DNA of 64,000 nt from Endomychus coccineus (taxonomy: Eukaryota; Arthropoda; Insecta; Coleoptera; Endomychidae). Shown here piece by piece: positions 43,801 through 58,800 of the stretch (position 1 is the first letter of the stretch; each line of letters starts with the position of its first letter). The notes beneath the pieces were generated by a model. It saw only the letters and a list, made by a program, of their open reading frames with translations. It was not told where the DNA came from and made no database searches. Location: contig OY294068.1 of NCBI GenBank assembly GCA_958510875.1, positions 14,609,282 to 14,673,281 on the forward strand. The letters are read 5' to 3'. The position numbers were made by a program, and so were the translations under genes.

Positions 43801-46800
43801 TAGCTATTGTATCGGAGGATACTCCAGCAAAATCCTCCTTTGAATCTGAAACGAATGTGGAGCTCGTAGCCAGGGCAAAGCATATAGGTCATGTTGGTGG
43901 ATCGATTGACCTGCTACTCAGTTAAGGCCAGAATGTCTGGTTTGTTAGTATGCAGGTGGTAATGAACATCGTTCATGTTTTTGCTAAGACCTCAGATGTT
44001 ACAGAGGTATGTCTTAAAGCTTATATTTTTCAATCTTGAACCAGCTCGAGCACGTATCACCCTGAAATCCGAATGGAGAGGTATTTTTCTTCCGGAGTAT
44101 TATACTCCAGGAGGCTTCATCATTAGTATTTTCATAAAAAAAATAGGATAATATGTCGGTTTGGATAGGGAGACAGAAAAATGGATATGACCACCGGGCA
44201 ATGAGGAAAACATGTACCACAGGATTTACCTTTGGGAAATTCGAAGTCCGTCCCTATACAGATATTTATAATACTTACAAGGCTTGGTACATTTTGGGAT
44301 GAGCGAGAGGAATGCCACAGCACAAATACTTTTCACAGTCTTCTTTTCTATTAACCGCCGATTCGATTTCCGGCACATAACTTTTCACACTACGTGGAGA
44401 ATTTCTGTCCATATTCAACAAGGAAAAACCGGATTCTTGTTTTACTATTATTTCTCCTTCCCCATGGTAAACATTCTGGCTATGCTGAAATTATAATTAG
44501 AATATTAAAGACGTTTCACTTGTAACTCTTTAGATTCTACTCACCAATATCCAAAATCTCTGTGGTGCAGCTGACTTCGGATTTCCGGAATATGGGAAAC
44601 CGAGAGGTGTGAACATGACGATAAAGCAAAATAGAAAGATGGCACTCAAGCTCAGCAGTAAGTAGAGTGACTTGCGTAAGAAAGCGATGAAAGATATCTG
44701 AAAAAAAAAGTTTTATTTATAAGATCTCACTAGTCTAGACTGAAGATCTTAAGTATTTATGTATGAAATACATCTTCTGATACTTACGAACTGGGACATA
44801 ATGATCAAGGTGAAAGCGAGACTGGCGAATCCAATAAAAAGTTCTGGATTACTCCCATTTCCTATCCTTCCATTGATAGGTATGTAAAATCTGAAGAAGT
44901 CAAGGGCCATATTCATTAAAAACAGTGTTGGTATTATAGACAACACAAAGTAGATAACTTGCCATACTCGTACTGGAAAAAAATTGTTTCAGATCTAAAA
45001 GCTATTTATAACAACTAAGGTTTATTTCGTTAACTATGACTGGATTTATTTTATAATTATTGATTGCAATTTCGAATTTAATGAGTTCATTTTCAAAATA
45101 CTTTGATATAAAATTGGGACACTAATGAATTCATAAAAAAAAATAATCTGATAAAGAAGTTGTAGGTTAAATGGAATTTCTGAGGATAGTTCAAAAATTA
45201 CAGGCTGATGAATGGTGTTTCGGATTAAATATATTAGGGAATATGCGGAATGTAATATGATATAATTTAGTTACAGTCTAGGAGCCAGAGCGATATTGAT
45301 GGTCTGAACATTAACCCGATGGCACTATGGTTTATCGTCAGAGGACGGTTCAATGACCAATTCATTTCACAGACCGAATTTTCGCCGGCTGCTAGATCTC
45401 GAGATATAACCTTCGCAAATTGTTAATTTTTTGACTGGAGGTTAACCCTTCTCGTGTTGCGGTTACTTGAAAACCATGTCATTCTTATACACTTCCACCA
45501 TGTGCCATCATTTTTTATCGTGTCCGTTTATCAGGCTGACTAGTTAAAATTGGACCGAAAATGGACTGCAAGTTAACCCTCCCAAACCTGGTGAAAAATG
45601 TTCATTGGTTGTTGGCAATTATTGTTAAGATACCCTATGCCATCAAAAATTATCGGTCCATTTCCGAGTAATTGGCCATTATTTGAACCAAAAATGATTT
45701 TTTTCTCATTTTTTGCCTAAACCTTGCGGATTACAAGGTAACATGATGGCACCATGTTAAATAACTTTACTGGAGGTCAAATAAAGATTTAAAATCATTG
45801 CCATCACTCCTTGCCTATTTAAACCTCCCAAAACCCCCCAAAATCTCAATAATTGACTAATTTGTCATAAAATTGGTCATATTATCCATATTATCCATAT
45901 TTTTTTGGGGGGTGGTTTTAGGGAATTCTGCATAAAAAATTGGTAGAATTAAATAGAAAATAATGTATTTTTTGTAATCTAATAAATGCAAGAAATTCCG
46001 AACATGTTATTCGAATGACAGAAAAATAAAATTTTCACGTCTTATAATAATGATTAATCAAGACGCATAATTCATTTTTCCCATGTTCACAAAAAAATAA
46101 AGGTTGCTTGCTTTCGATGGGTGTCAAAACAGAACTGAATGACATATCATATCAGTCTGATAATTTCAATGAGTTCGGGTTGAAGATGGTACATCATAAA
46201 TGTCTAAATGTCACATGGGATTTTTGATTATGGCGCCATCTGTTCTATTTTTCAGAGACTTTTCACCTTTTTGTTTTCTTTTCTCTTTTTCTTTTACTGT
46301 GACCTGTTCTACACCTATAGGGGTTCTTATGAATATATAAAATAAATTACTTACTACTTACTTACTACTTACTTGCTCCCATACATATCGAATATATGAT
46401 ATTATTATGTAACAAGTTGCAACAAGTTCCAAATCGAACAACTGGTTACGTTTGCCTTTATATCACTTTTTGAGTTTAGTGCAAGATAGAAAAATGAGAA
46501 TAATTCGTTTTTAAGCCAGCGTCATTCAAACAATAATCAATTATTCCAGTAAAAAATGTTTGGACAACAGAGTATAGCCTCACTTTTAAAATGCACTTCA
46601 TTTCAAGTCGATAGGGTAATACATTTCATTATAGAGCTACTTTTCCCTTCTCGCGCACGAAATGGTATGTACTCTATATATTTTGCAAAAATATAAATTG
46701 TAATCATAATTGTTATTTTTTCGTTATTATTAACTGTTTTTTCTCAATGTTGACACTCGTAGACGCCATTTCGAGGTCACCATTTTGAAAGAAAAAATAT

Positions 46801-49800
46801 TTTTGACTCCGGATTCTAAAAAGACAAACTCGAAAACTTCCTAGATAATATTTTGAAGTCATATGAATCATTTGTTCGAGGTGTATCAACATCTTGTTTA
46901 TTAATAGAAGGAAAGTCCCTACCCACTTTTATCGGTGGATTCTGCATTCTGCACCAAATGAAACTATATGTAAAAAGAATCCACCTGTAACTAGCAAATC
47001 AGAAGTTGAGCAAATTTTTTTTCTGGAGTAGGAACACTTTCTTCATAGTCCTTTATGAATGCTAACAATCAACCAATCTTTCAAATACCTAAATACCCTC
47101 CAAATTATGATGACCGCGCCGGACAGTTTCAATTTCCCCGATATCACATTTTACCCGGAACACCACTATCAGCCGCTAATTTGCAAGCTATTTTCATTCA
47201 CTTACCCCTCCATTTTATTATTTGTTTATTAGATTCAATTTTATTTCATTTTATGTTTTCAAAATTAACTTAGCAAATTGGAAATTGCAATTAACGGAAG
47301 ACTTAATTCAATATTCATAGTGTAAAACATGGGACAAGGTACTCACCAGAACGATGCAATCGGAATAAATGGATGATAATGAAAGGAAGCGTATTAAACA
47401 ATACATATATGGATAGTATATAGGCACTTCGGATTCCCATTACAGTAAACGCGAACAACACAGTTGTCCAGATTAAGCGTGTTATATGTATCTGTATTTG
47501 ACAACTCACATTGGGGCTAAGGTTCTGAAACAATAATTAAATCGTTAAAGTTATCAGATAATATATCCCACTTTCGTTGCGGATGAATGAGTACAATCCT
47601 TATGTCTGTATTTTTCCAAAAAAATATGATACTTTAACAGGGATCGAACTGGCACAATTTACATCGAGGGATGTGGGTTCAGAATCCATCTACGCTTTTA
47701 TTTTTTTCCATTTATTCCTATTAGTATTTTAATATTTCAAGTTATCTTTATCTCCAACATATTTACCTAAAAGTGTGGCCATTTAGACGCTACATCTCCG
47801 AAATTGTGTTTACAGAGACATGGCTCATTTATTGGTACGCAACAAATATTAATCACAAATTAAAAATATTCGTGATATATATAAACATATGTCTTCTACC
47901 ACTTACCGATGGGCATATTGTCAAAATCATCGAGGTTGTTCCAATCAAAATGGGGACCACGTAAAGGCCGAATACAAGCCAAGGATTTGCAAACCAGCTC
48001 ATCGAATAACCCATGCCATCGTAGAATAATGCTAATAAATACACTATAATAGCTGCTAGTATCCATCCAGATAAAATTGCCGTCGTTGTTTTAGACAGAT
48101 ATATCGCGGTATTGGTGTTGAATCCTAAAACAGATTGATTTTAGATCTTATAATGTACCTTGAACGAGATTCTTATTGATCAATTCGTATCCTTGTACAT
48201 TCAAATGAAACGCTGCCGTGGTGTTGTAGCCTAAGAGAAGTCAATACTGAACATTTTTCATCCGCAGTGTAGTTAAGATCAGATTTGTATGGACCTTATG
48301 AGCTAATAGCTTCACCAGCGCGACCTTTGCAGATCTATTGTGTATGCCCTCTTGTTATGTTGGAGTTCCCTATCTAGACGAGTTTTTATTACTAGACTCC
48401 ATAGGCCAGACCTCAGGTCTTCCATATAATGGGAGGGTTGTGGTTTTTCCTTCCCTGTCGTTGAGAACCTTAGCCTTGTTAGGCCTTCGCACTGAGGTCT
48501 CCTTGGCAGAACCTGCATAGGGTTGTATCAGCTAGTCCGATGTTGTTCATGTGTTCGTTGAATCTACAACGCCCTGTCAGGAGCCCAACGATGATTCCAG
48601 TTGATCTTCTATTCTGGCTCAGTAGGAACTCTGTGAATTTTGGCGATGGTTCATTAATGAACTTTTTGACCTGTCTCATTGCCAGCGCCTCGTCCCTGAC
48701 TTTGTAGCCAGTGTGGCCTGGTACCCTGGCTAAAGACAGTCTGTTTTGATGGCTAATTGGCCCATTGATGTACCGGGATATCAAAAATTATCTTGGTCAA
48801 GGGTGGTTGTGGAATCTAAAACGTGTGTCTCACTTTACGTTTGGAATAATTATGTCATAATTAATTTGAAGTTTCTAAAAGTGCGAAATTTCGCAATTTT
48901 ATACGAATATTGTAACACTCACAAGTCTTTAGCGCTTTGGACTCCGGGATTTTCACGTGGTCTATCGAAATTAGAAGGTTCGAATTATCTAAAAACATAA
49001 TTGCATGAACGCCAGACGTCCTATGTAATTGGCTACGAACGAAATTATTTTGACATATGCCTCGAGGAGCTCGCTGCGCGTAAGTTAGAGTTTATACATT
49101 TTACCTCGGTCTTGTTAATTTGGGGCCGTTTCTTGCCCCGTGCGACCGGCTCCAGTTGTAATAAAGTGTTTTTGGATATGGACCGCTAGCTATTACCCGC
49201 TTCGTGTATATTTTAGTCGCGAGAAAATTCCCTTTGGTATGTCGCATGTTAGACGCGTGTAGCTGAGATCTGAGAATAGCTCAAACTGTTTTAATTTTAA
49301 ATTTTCCTATTCAATGGACATTTATCGAAAAAAGAAGGGCCGTCGGGTACGGTCCGATACTAAATCTAACTACATGGAGCGAAAATGGCACGCGAAAAGT
49401 CGTCGTAAAGCCGTATTAGGAACTACCAGTTTGCACTTTTCTAACTCGCGTGCTACGGGCTTCTCACGTGAACGTCATTCGATTTACGGAAAATTAACTA
49501 TTTCAAAACAGTTTTTGAGCCGGATTGTGGCTATCACGACCTCTGAAAAGGTTCAAAGTTCACATAATTATCTCATAATTTGTAGTTCATTATTGTTTTA
49601 CAACTGAAATAAATAGGTATGAATTTTGTAGGTTATTGATGATGTCAGTGTGACAGGACTAGGAAAGTTGGATTTTGAGAATTAAATTTCAATTCTCCAA
49701 AATTCTCACTATAGTAATAGAATTTTCGAAACTCACTTTATAATAATTAATTTTAAATATTTTATTTTATTTTATGTTATTCTTATATGTTCAACAACTC

Positions 49801-52800
49801 AGGGATTGTAATTCCTGCGGCATAGATTTATTGAACTAATAAATTATATGATCGATTGATTGCTTGAAATCATCAACATTTCTTCAATAATATATGGCGT
49901 TTGTAAACAAAACAATGTTCAATGACAATGTTATTAACAAACCGATTTATCGAAAGAAATTGATGATTATCGTTATTGATCGACAATTAAGCATAATCAA
50001 AACCTACTCACCTAACTTGAAATCAACCAAACTGACTAGAAACACACACACAGAAAAGAAGGCAATCAGGATATTCAATACGTAAGCGGTTGTTGTACTG
50101 TAGATAATGTAAAAAGCACCCATATAGTCAAAATATACAACATTGCCTTCTTCCGGATCCAAATTGGTTAATTCAGGATTATCCATAACGTTCATTATTA
50201 TCGACATAATATTGTCGCCGCTATGTTGGTACGATCCCAATGGAATATTCTCAAAATTGTCGAATTTTGTATGATATCGGTACCCATCTTTGAGAAACGC
50301 TAAATCCAGACCTGAAAGTTAAGATTGAAAGTCATTGTAGACAATTATTAATTGAACCTTTAGTTAAATTATTCAATCTTTGTATGCCCAGGAGCACATT
50401 TCCTAATGTTTGAAAAAGGTGTAAAATTTGTCCCGTATACAAAAAAGGTGATCGCTCAGATATCGTCAACTACAGACCTGTGAGTATATTATCCAATATC
50501 TCTAAGATATTTACACACTATGTCCAACAAAAAATTACATCATTACAACATGGATTTATGAGCGGGAGGTCCACTACAAGCAACCTAATAAATTTCACTC
50601 AGTACGTGTCTGAATCATTGGAAAAATTTCGTGAGGTTCATGTAGTCTATACTGACTTTTCTAAAGCGTTCGATAGAGAGGATCATAAACTGATCTAATA
50701 ACTCTTGCAATGGATGTTTCTAGTGATATCAGGTCTTATCTATCCAACAGGCAACAATATGTTGTGCATAATAACTTCAAGTCTGAGTGCTATGATGCGC
50801 CCTCCGGTGTTCCTCAGGGACCTGACTTAGGTCTCATTTTATTTTTGATATTCATTAATGATATCGTAGATATTGTTGAATATTCCAAAGTATTGATATT
50901 TGCTGATGATATTGAAACTTTCAGTATTAATGATGTAGATGACTGTTTAAAACTTCAATCAAATTTTAACAAAATCTTTGAATGGTCGGTAACGAACTGT
51001 TACATCTCAACATTGAAAAATGTCAGTTTATGATTTGCTCAGCTAGTTCAAATGGAGTGACTTTTACTTATCAAATTGGGAACATCAATTTAAAAGAGGT
51101 TGATAATAGAAGAGATTTGGGTGTGCTATTTGACAAAAAACCTAATTTTGATCTTCATATAAATAAACTTGTTGAAGAAGTCCTTAGCCTATTGGGATTT
51201 ATAATATGTTGCAGTAAAACAATTACCAATATCAACGCTATTAAAATGATCTATAACTCCCTGCCAAGAAGCAAATTGGACTCAATATGGCAAATATATT
51301 CTATTATTAGAAAAATGTCAAAATAAATTTTACTACACTATATGGAGGATGAGGATTATCCAACCTATACATATAATGACTAAAGACTAAAATTCGACTA
51401 CTACTAAACAAGCGTCGAAATAATTCTCAAATAATGTTGCTTTATAAGTTATTAAATGACAAAATTTATGATATCACATTACTAGCTCAAATTAAATTCA
51501 GAATACCTGATATACCTACAAGACATTCCAGGTTCTATTTTTTTTTTCATATTCCTCGCTATTGATAGAAATGTGTATTTCATGTAACAATCTTAGCATG
51601 ATACTATTGCTGTATTTAGACTGAAATTGGGTGATTAAGAATTGTTATCTTTAATTTAGCACAATATGCATAATATTGGGTATAGTAAATTCTCTGTAAT
51701 CGTTTTTTTTTTCTAAGAACTGTGAGGATATTAAATAAATAAATGCTACGTATTAGTCATTTGAAGATGCCATTAATTGAAAGTCTTTCAAACAATATAG
51801 AACTTGGTCTGGTTGGGAAAATATGTCGAGTACCCAACAATGATCAAATATAAGTTCTATTCACTCACCATGGAGGCCTCCGAAATCCCTGAAAATCCTG
51901 AAATCCGTGTCGGATGGAACTAGGTTCGCTTGGAACATTTCTTCGAAAATTGTTTGTGCCGAAGGATGGGGCGCGTCTTTGTATACGTTTGGCGTCCAAG
52001 GCCTGTTGGGACCAGTCTGGAACAAAGTTAATTTCCCTCCGGACCCAGCGGACTCCACATTAACAAGAGCTTTCACTTCTTTAGCCCATTTGTGTTGAGT
52101 TATGAAGCCATGTGAGGCCTGCATGGCCGTCTCTTCGGCCCCATTGAAAAGGAATATTATATTATGTATTGGTCGTTCTGGTGATTTCGATAATTTTCTC
52201 ATAATTTCCAATAGGGATGCGCAGTTGATTCCATCGTCGGTTGCTCCTGTAAATTTCGAATCCTGTTGTTCAATACTTGAATCAAAATAATATTTGTTCA
52301 CCCACTTTTTTCACCGCCTTGGAAAATATGACTCATGGAAATATTGTTCGGTAAGACTTTATTAGTGAAAGATGACACTAAGCAAAATAATTCCAAATGA
52401 AGTGATAAGCAATTGAGGATCGGTGAAATTTTTTTTATACACTTTGACTACACGAGATTGTAACCTATAATGTTCGAGGAACATCGTGTGAGCCAGCAGT
52501 GGAATGTAGAGAGAGTAGATAGGCATTCGTATTTTTCTTGAAGGTTTGGAGGTTATAGGCATAGGAAAGGACCTCACTATGTGAAGAGTTTCAGAACTTC
52601 ACGGTTCGGTAAAAAAATGAAGTCTGGTAGGAATAAGTTCGGCAGGTCTCGAGTTTGACTGTGGCTAGTTTGAGCTCGCCTAGTCCGCCTATCTGGAATC
52701 TTTCGTGGTGGAACAAGAGACGAATTTTCTGATGAGCGCCGACCATAGAAATATGTATAGAAAAGGGAGAGATCTCCCACTTTTTTACGATGTAAGTGTG

Positions 52801-55800
52801 ACATCATCAATCAAACGAAAAGCTATCTTATGGATAGAGTCCAAGAGCTCCAGCGTACGTTTGGGAGCCGAACTCCAGGACAAGTCAAATCTGTGCTAGA
52901 TTATGGGGAACTGTTGGATGTACATTAGCTCTTGGCACGAAATAGAAAACCAAGTTTTTGTGAAGCGGTTTTCGCAATGGATCTCATATGCTCGTCCCAT
53001 GAGACGGTGCTGTTGGGGGTGATTCCGATCATTGTTATGGAAGACTTCATAGGAATATTTGTACCAGACATCATCATATTAGGGATTGTGGGATCGGCCT
53101 TCCAGGAGAAGAAGCAAGCTTGAGCTTTTGTTGCACTAGACTAGATTAAAAGATCCTCATTTCAAAATCTTTGCCAGATCTCCATTAATTGGGTCAACCT
53201 GTTCTTGTTACGCTCCTCTGGCTTCAATGGATGGTATATGGGCTCTAGATGAGAAAGCGGTATGAAGTATACCATCATCTGCAAAGCTGTGGATGCGACA
53301 AGTGGTCACTCCCAGCAGATCTTTGATACGGAGCAGAAACAAAGTTGGTGTCAAGACAGATCCTTGTGGAACACCAGCGTTGATAGCCATTGTATCGGAG
53401 GATATTCCGTCAACCATCACATCGAGTGATCTATATGAGAGAAAACTCGATAGTAAGCGATAAAGTTCAGAGGGCAAACCATATGACGGAATTTTCCCAA
53501 GAAGGCCTTGGTGCCAGACTTGTTCAAATGCTTCGGAGATATCCAATGATACAGCTAGAGAATCCCCATGTTCTTCAATTGATTTCTGCCCTTCATGTGT
53601 TACGTAGGCAAGCAGGTGTCCTGTTGTTGATCTCTGCTGACGAAAGCCATATTACTGGTCATTCACAATTTTGTAGCTCTCTAGGTATTAAATGAGCTCG
53701 ATGTTGATTGCTTCCTCCATCACTTCAGAGATCACAGATAATGGTGCGATGGGTCTGTAATTACTAGGAAGGGTCTTTTCCAAGGAAACTTGGAGAGAAA
53801 CATGCGAAGACCGTCCCAGTCGGTTGAGTTGTAATGCCAAACCATGTGTGGAGGTGTTGGATTGGTAATTATATTACTTAATATATTAATCATATATTAT
53901 ATATTATCATATTACTCATAATGTTTCTGGTCTTCATAAGTCAAATATTCATTCACCATAAATAGTGAATTCAAATTCAAATAAATAAATAAATAAAAAA
54001 AATTTACCTGTGCTTGTTGGAACACTATCGAAATGAACGTTCAATAGCAGACTGTTATTCCTGTCATATTGAGAGTAAAGTTTAACCACAACGTTCTGAA
54101 CATTTCTATAGACGTTTATTCTTCCTCCGGCAGGATTATCGAGTTCAAACGCTCCACTCACGACCTGTACATCTAACTCGATCCTTTGATTACTATGAGA
54201 TTGATTTATGATCTTGTTGACTTCTCCTTTAAAATATTCAACGGTCAACACTTCGTTCTCGTAACTTCCTGTTACTCTGGGCCCGAAATCTGTGAGTGCT
54301 TTCAAATATTGTTGTGCGCTTTCGGCATTGTATGAATACGGATATGTCGCCTGGAAATAACATTTGATTAGTTCTTATTTTCAATGACGTAGAAAAGTTG
54401 GATTTTCGAACTTTCCTCTCGATCTGAATAATATAAGTAATGTTTTATATCCATATTTAATGGAGAATTAATGAATTAATTTAACTTATTTCCGAATCAT
54501 TTATTCAAATTGTTGGATTGACCGCGGTGGGCCACAAGAATGAGCACCAATGTCGCCCGACGTCATAAGCTTATATTTATTTTGTACGGCAATCTTAAGA
54601 TGCTAGTGTACTACAAGTTTCTTTAATACTGTAGAGGAATTAACAGAAAAAATGATTGCAGCATGTGATAGAATACAAAATACTCCTGAAATATTTGAAC
54701 AAGTGCGCAATTCCATGACAAGCAGTTCGGAAGCATACATATTGAGTGAAAGGGCGGTTCTCATTATAGCCCAGTCTGTAAGGTGGGGAAAAAGGCAGAA
54801 TATCTAAATTTTTTGCAGTAAGTCGAATCTGAAAAATTCTTTGTGCCTGATATTCTATGGACCACGAAGGTCATTCGTGACTACTATACTCTAAATTAAT
54901 CCTATTCTCAACCCCCTCTTTAAAATAACTTTTAATACATCAAAAAATGAAAATTAAGCTTCCAACATGGGTTCTAGGAGGTTTGTTGTGTCGCTGAACA
55001 CGAATTCGAAGTCATTTTCCCGGAAAATGCATTCAATGGACAGAAAATCATTGGTCATTTTCACGTTTGATACATAATATACGTTGACGCGTATTTCGAT
55101 CCGAAGTACAAAAAACCAGGAAAGTTTGCGGAAAACTGTGGAAAACCTGAAAAGAAAATATATCCACGTCATTGAGATTACCGTGTGATAATTTTGGTCG
55201 CTGATTACGAATTTGATAATTAAAAAATTCAAAAACTTCATTTTCTGGAAAAACGCGCAAAATTTTATTATGAATTCTCCTTGTTTTGAATGTAATTTTT
55301 TGAGTGTCGTGTTGATTTACGTTTATGTTTCCGATGTCCATGTTAAATTACAAAAATTGATAGTAAAGACAAAACTCAATGTATAATCTATAAATATGTA
55401 TATTTAAAATTACAGAATTTATTTTAAACAAAATGTAATTGTCAGTACATATTTTTTTTCAAAATGACATCATATAGCAATATTGTAGCTTTAAATAAAT
55501 AGTTACAAGCTTGTATAAATTAAAACAAAAATGTTTGTATTTTTTGAATTTTCCTTCTTTTTCCACATAATAATAATGTTATCTACAAAATTTTCTTTGA
55601 TTCCTCCGGAATTTCAAACAATTATTTTTTTGGCATTACTTTCAATTTTCATAATTTAACATGAACATCGAAAACATGAACGTAAACCAGGACGACACTC
55701 GACAAATTTTCGAACTTTTTCATTATCAAATTCCTAATCGGGGATCAAAATAACTCCTATAGGGTCCTATGACACAATAATTTCAAGTTTTCCATAGTTT

Positions 55801-58800
55801 CTCTCATATTTTCCTGTTTTTTTTGTACTTCGCATCGAAATACTCGACTGTTGAAATCTATTATGAATAAAACGATAATCACGTGAAAAATTACCAAATT
55901 TCCCCGATTTTTTGTTCACTGAATAAATTTTCCTGGAAAATGATCTCGGATTCGTGTTCAACGACCCAAAAAAACTACTAGAACCTATTTTGGAGGCTTA
56001 CTTTTTTTTTGATGAAATAAAATTTATATTAAAAATGGGGGTGAGAATAGGGTTAATTTACCGTATAGGGGTGAATTGGTGGATATTGAAGATGCTCAGT
56101 AGTCACTAATGACCTTAATGGACCATAGAACATCATGCAAAAAGATTCAACTTACTGCAAAAATTTTAGATATTCCTCCAGCTTGCAGACTGGACTTGTT
56201 GAAATAAATGATCTGTAATTAACCAAGATTTGCAGCAGTTTGCACTATATATATAACTGAAAATGAAAGCAAACCACGCGACACGAGAGAAGGGTCTTTT
56301 TGTGGGATCGTCTTGTACACTCCAACGTGGTGGTGTGTTCTTAGCCAAAATTAAAGGTGATGTGCACGAATAAATATTATTATCACGGATACGGTGCAAT
56401 TACACCTAGCACGAGTTGAATCTTCTGCGCTGATATCTTTTCTACCACAAGTTAACCAATGATAAGAAACATCTTTTAAGCGATGAAAAATTACAATTTT
56501 GGGGGCATATAACTAATAGAAATATTACACAATTTTCAACAATAGCAAATAAGGGAAATATAAATAAAAGAAAATTCTGTAGATGGGGACGAAACAGGTC
56601 ATTTTCAACTAAATTTGTAATAAAGATTGATGTTTGCTGTAATGTTATGGTAATGTTGTATGTTGTTAGTTGTTGTTGTTCATTACATGCAAATACCTTA
56701 ATGTGTTCAATTTATCTTATTAAATAAATTATTAATAATTGTGCAAGTTTTTTTTATACATGGGATAATTAAAGTATGTAATTAGTGGTTTCATGTAATT
56801 TGAGGTGAACAATACAATTTAGGAAGACTATTTATTATTCGTAAGTTTAATTTGATCTTATATTGTTGTATCTTTATATTTCGATTACCGTTTCTCGTAG
56901 TTTATCAATTTTAAATTCCAACCGTTGGAATGGTGTTGTCAATATACAGGTGTTGTTATTGCAGACATCGTGAACCCACTTGAACTTGGATTTATCCAAC
57001 AAAATTATATTTATAAACTATTATCAAGAAATGGCTTCCTTCTCCGAATATACGAACAAGGTGTTGACGTTTCTCATAAAACCGGTAACGTCATTACCTA
57101 CATATCAAATTGTTTTTTCCAGAATACCTGCACTCAATAACCTTGCAGGAATTTAATCGTTCAAAATTATGTATGAGATAATTACATTCACATTCGAATA
57201 AAGATTCTCATAAATCAGTTACTTACTCTAGGGTAAACATATGGGTCCAAGACCATTTAGTTAATGATTCTTCAAGGTGAATCAGTTAAGATTCGCATTT
57301 TCCAGTTTTTGATACTTCATAAAAAAATTCAACCGAAGTTTGATAGGATATATTCCACAGCAACACAAACCAATTCCTTCGGTCACTCATATGTGGAGCT
57401 CCTAATATTAAAGGTTCTAATCAATTTCCAAATACTCCGAATGAGATTGGTATAGTCTTTCAATATTTCAAAGCAACTTTTTTTTTAGTCTCCACAGTGG
57501 TTTATAATATTTGAGTAACACATGAATGAGGGATTATGGAACTATGGAAGGAACCGGATTTTAAGCTGAACTTGAGTTCTATCTCAATCAATCAATTAAG
57601 CAATCACTTGTGGACCACTTCATTGGATCTAATGTGCGTCCCTTGATTCAAGAGTCAGTCCAGAAGGTCTAAGGCAGTGCCAAAGGCTAAGATTTTGCTT
57701 GGACTGATATCTCTTATGGCTCCAAGCTGTATATGTATGCTGCCGAGGTGTTGTAGCTTAAGAGAAGTCAGCGCTGGTCTTTCTGCTAGGATGTGAGAGG
57801 CAGCAGCTTCGTCCGCCTCTCCACATCTACTACGAGATGGGTCTTCGACAATGCTCATTGTGTGTGAATGTTTATTCAGATGACAGTGTCCTGTGAGGAG
57901 TCCGGCCACTAGTTTCAGGCCTCTCCTGCTCATAGAGAGTGGCGAGAACTTCCTAATGTGGAGCTTCGCCTGCATGCCAGGGACACCACGCCAGACTGGG
58001 AATCACTGTCTATCCAATAGCTGGAGCTCGGGTGGGGGATCGGAGAGCCATCGAAGATGAGCAAATCCACATATTGACAGACGGTCAGGCTGCACTTCAG
58101 TCGATGAGAAGTCAGGCAAGGACATCCCGTCTGGTATGGACATGCGAAGAAGAACTTGAAATACTGGCAGACCGGAACGGCGTTAAGCTGATCCGGGTGC
58201 CAAGACATCAGGGAACGACAGTCGATGAAAATGTAGACGAACTTGCAAGAAAAAGGTCGGAGAACGTCCCAGATCCAGAACAAACATAACTTACAGCACG
58301 AAGGTCTGTAGAAGACTGGATCATGGAAAATCACAAAGAATACTGGAGAAAATTCCAGGAAACAAACATGAGAAAAATATATCAAAGCCCCGTATAACAA
58401 AAGAACGACAGACCTATTATCACTAAATAGAGGAAAAATGAAAATCGTAACAGGGCTCATGACAGGCCATAGGCCAGTAAAAGGGCACCTAAACAAAATG
58501 AGACTGTACAATGGCGACCTCACATGCAGACTTTGCGGTAAGGATACAGAAGCAATGACACACATACTGTGTAAATGCAGGGCACTGGACCGCAAAAGAC
58601 AGTCAATTTTTGGAAAGCCTAACGGTGAACCAGAAATATACAGTTCCCACCCGTAAAGAACTTATACAAACTCGTACAAGGTAGAAAAATACTCAAGTGG
58701 ATACCCTGAAGAAACGAAACAAAGACGAGATACAATAGGCCAACAGGCCTAAGTGTCACCGGAGGCAATAGCCAGACAAGCCTACAAAGGGGGTGAATTT

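Noticed and set aside
54954..55341. Minus-strand frames of 95 and 97 codons
   Set aside because: They fall in an arm of palindrome 5, are not conserved in the opposite arm, and show no domain.
57930..58595. A 221-codon minus-strand open frame
   Set aside because: It is antisense to the LINE RNase H/CCHC domain at 58025-58790. Its cysteine- and serine-rich translation has no recognisable domain.
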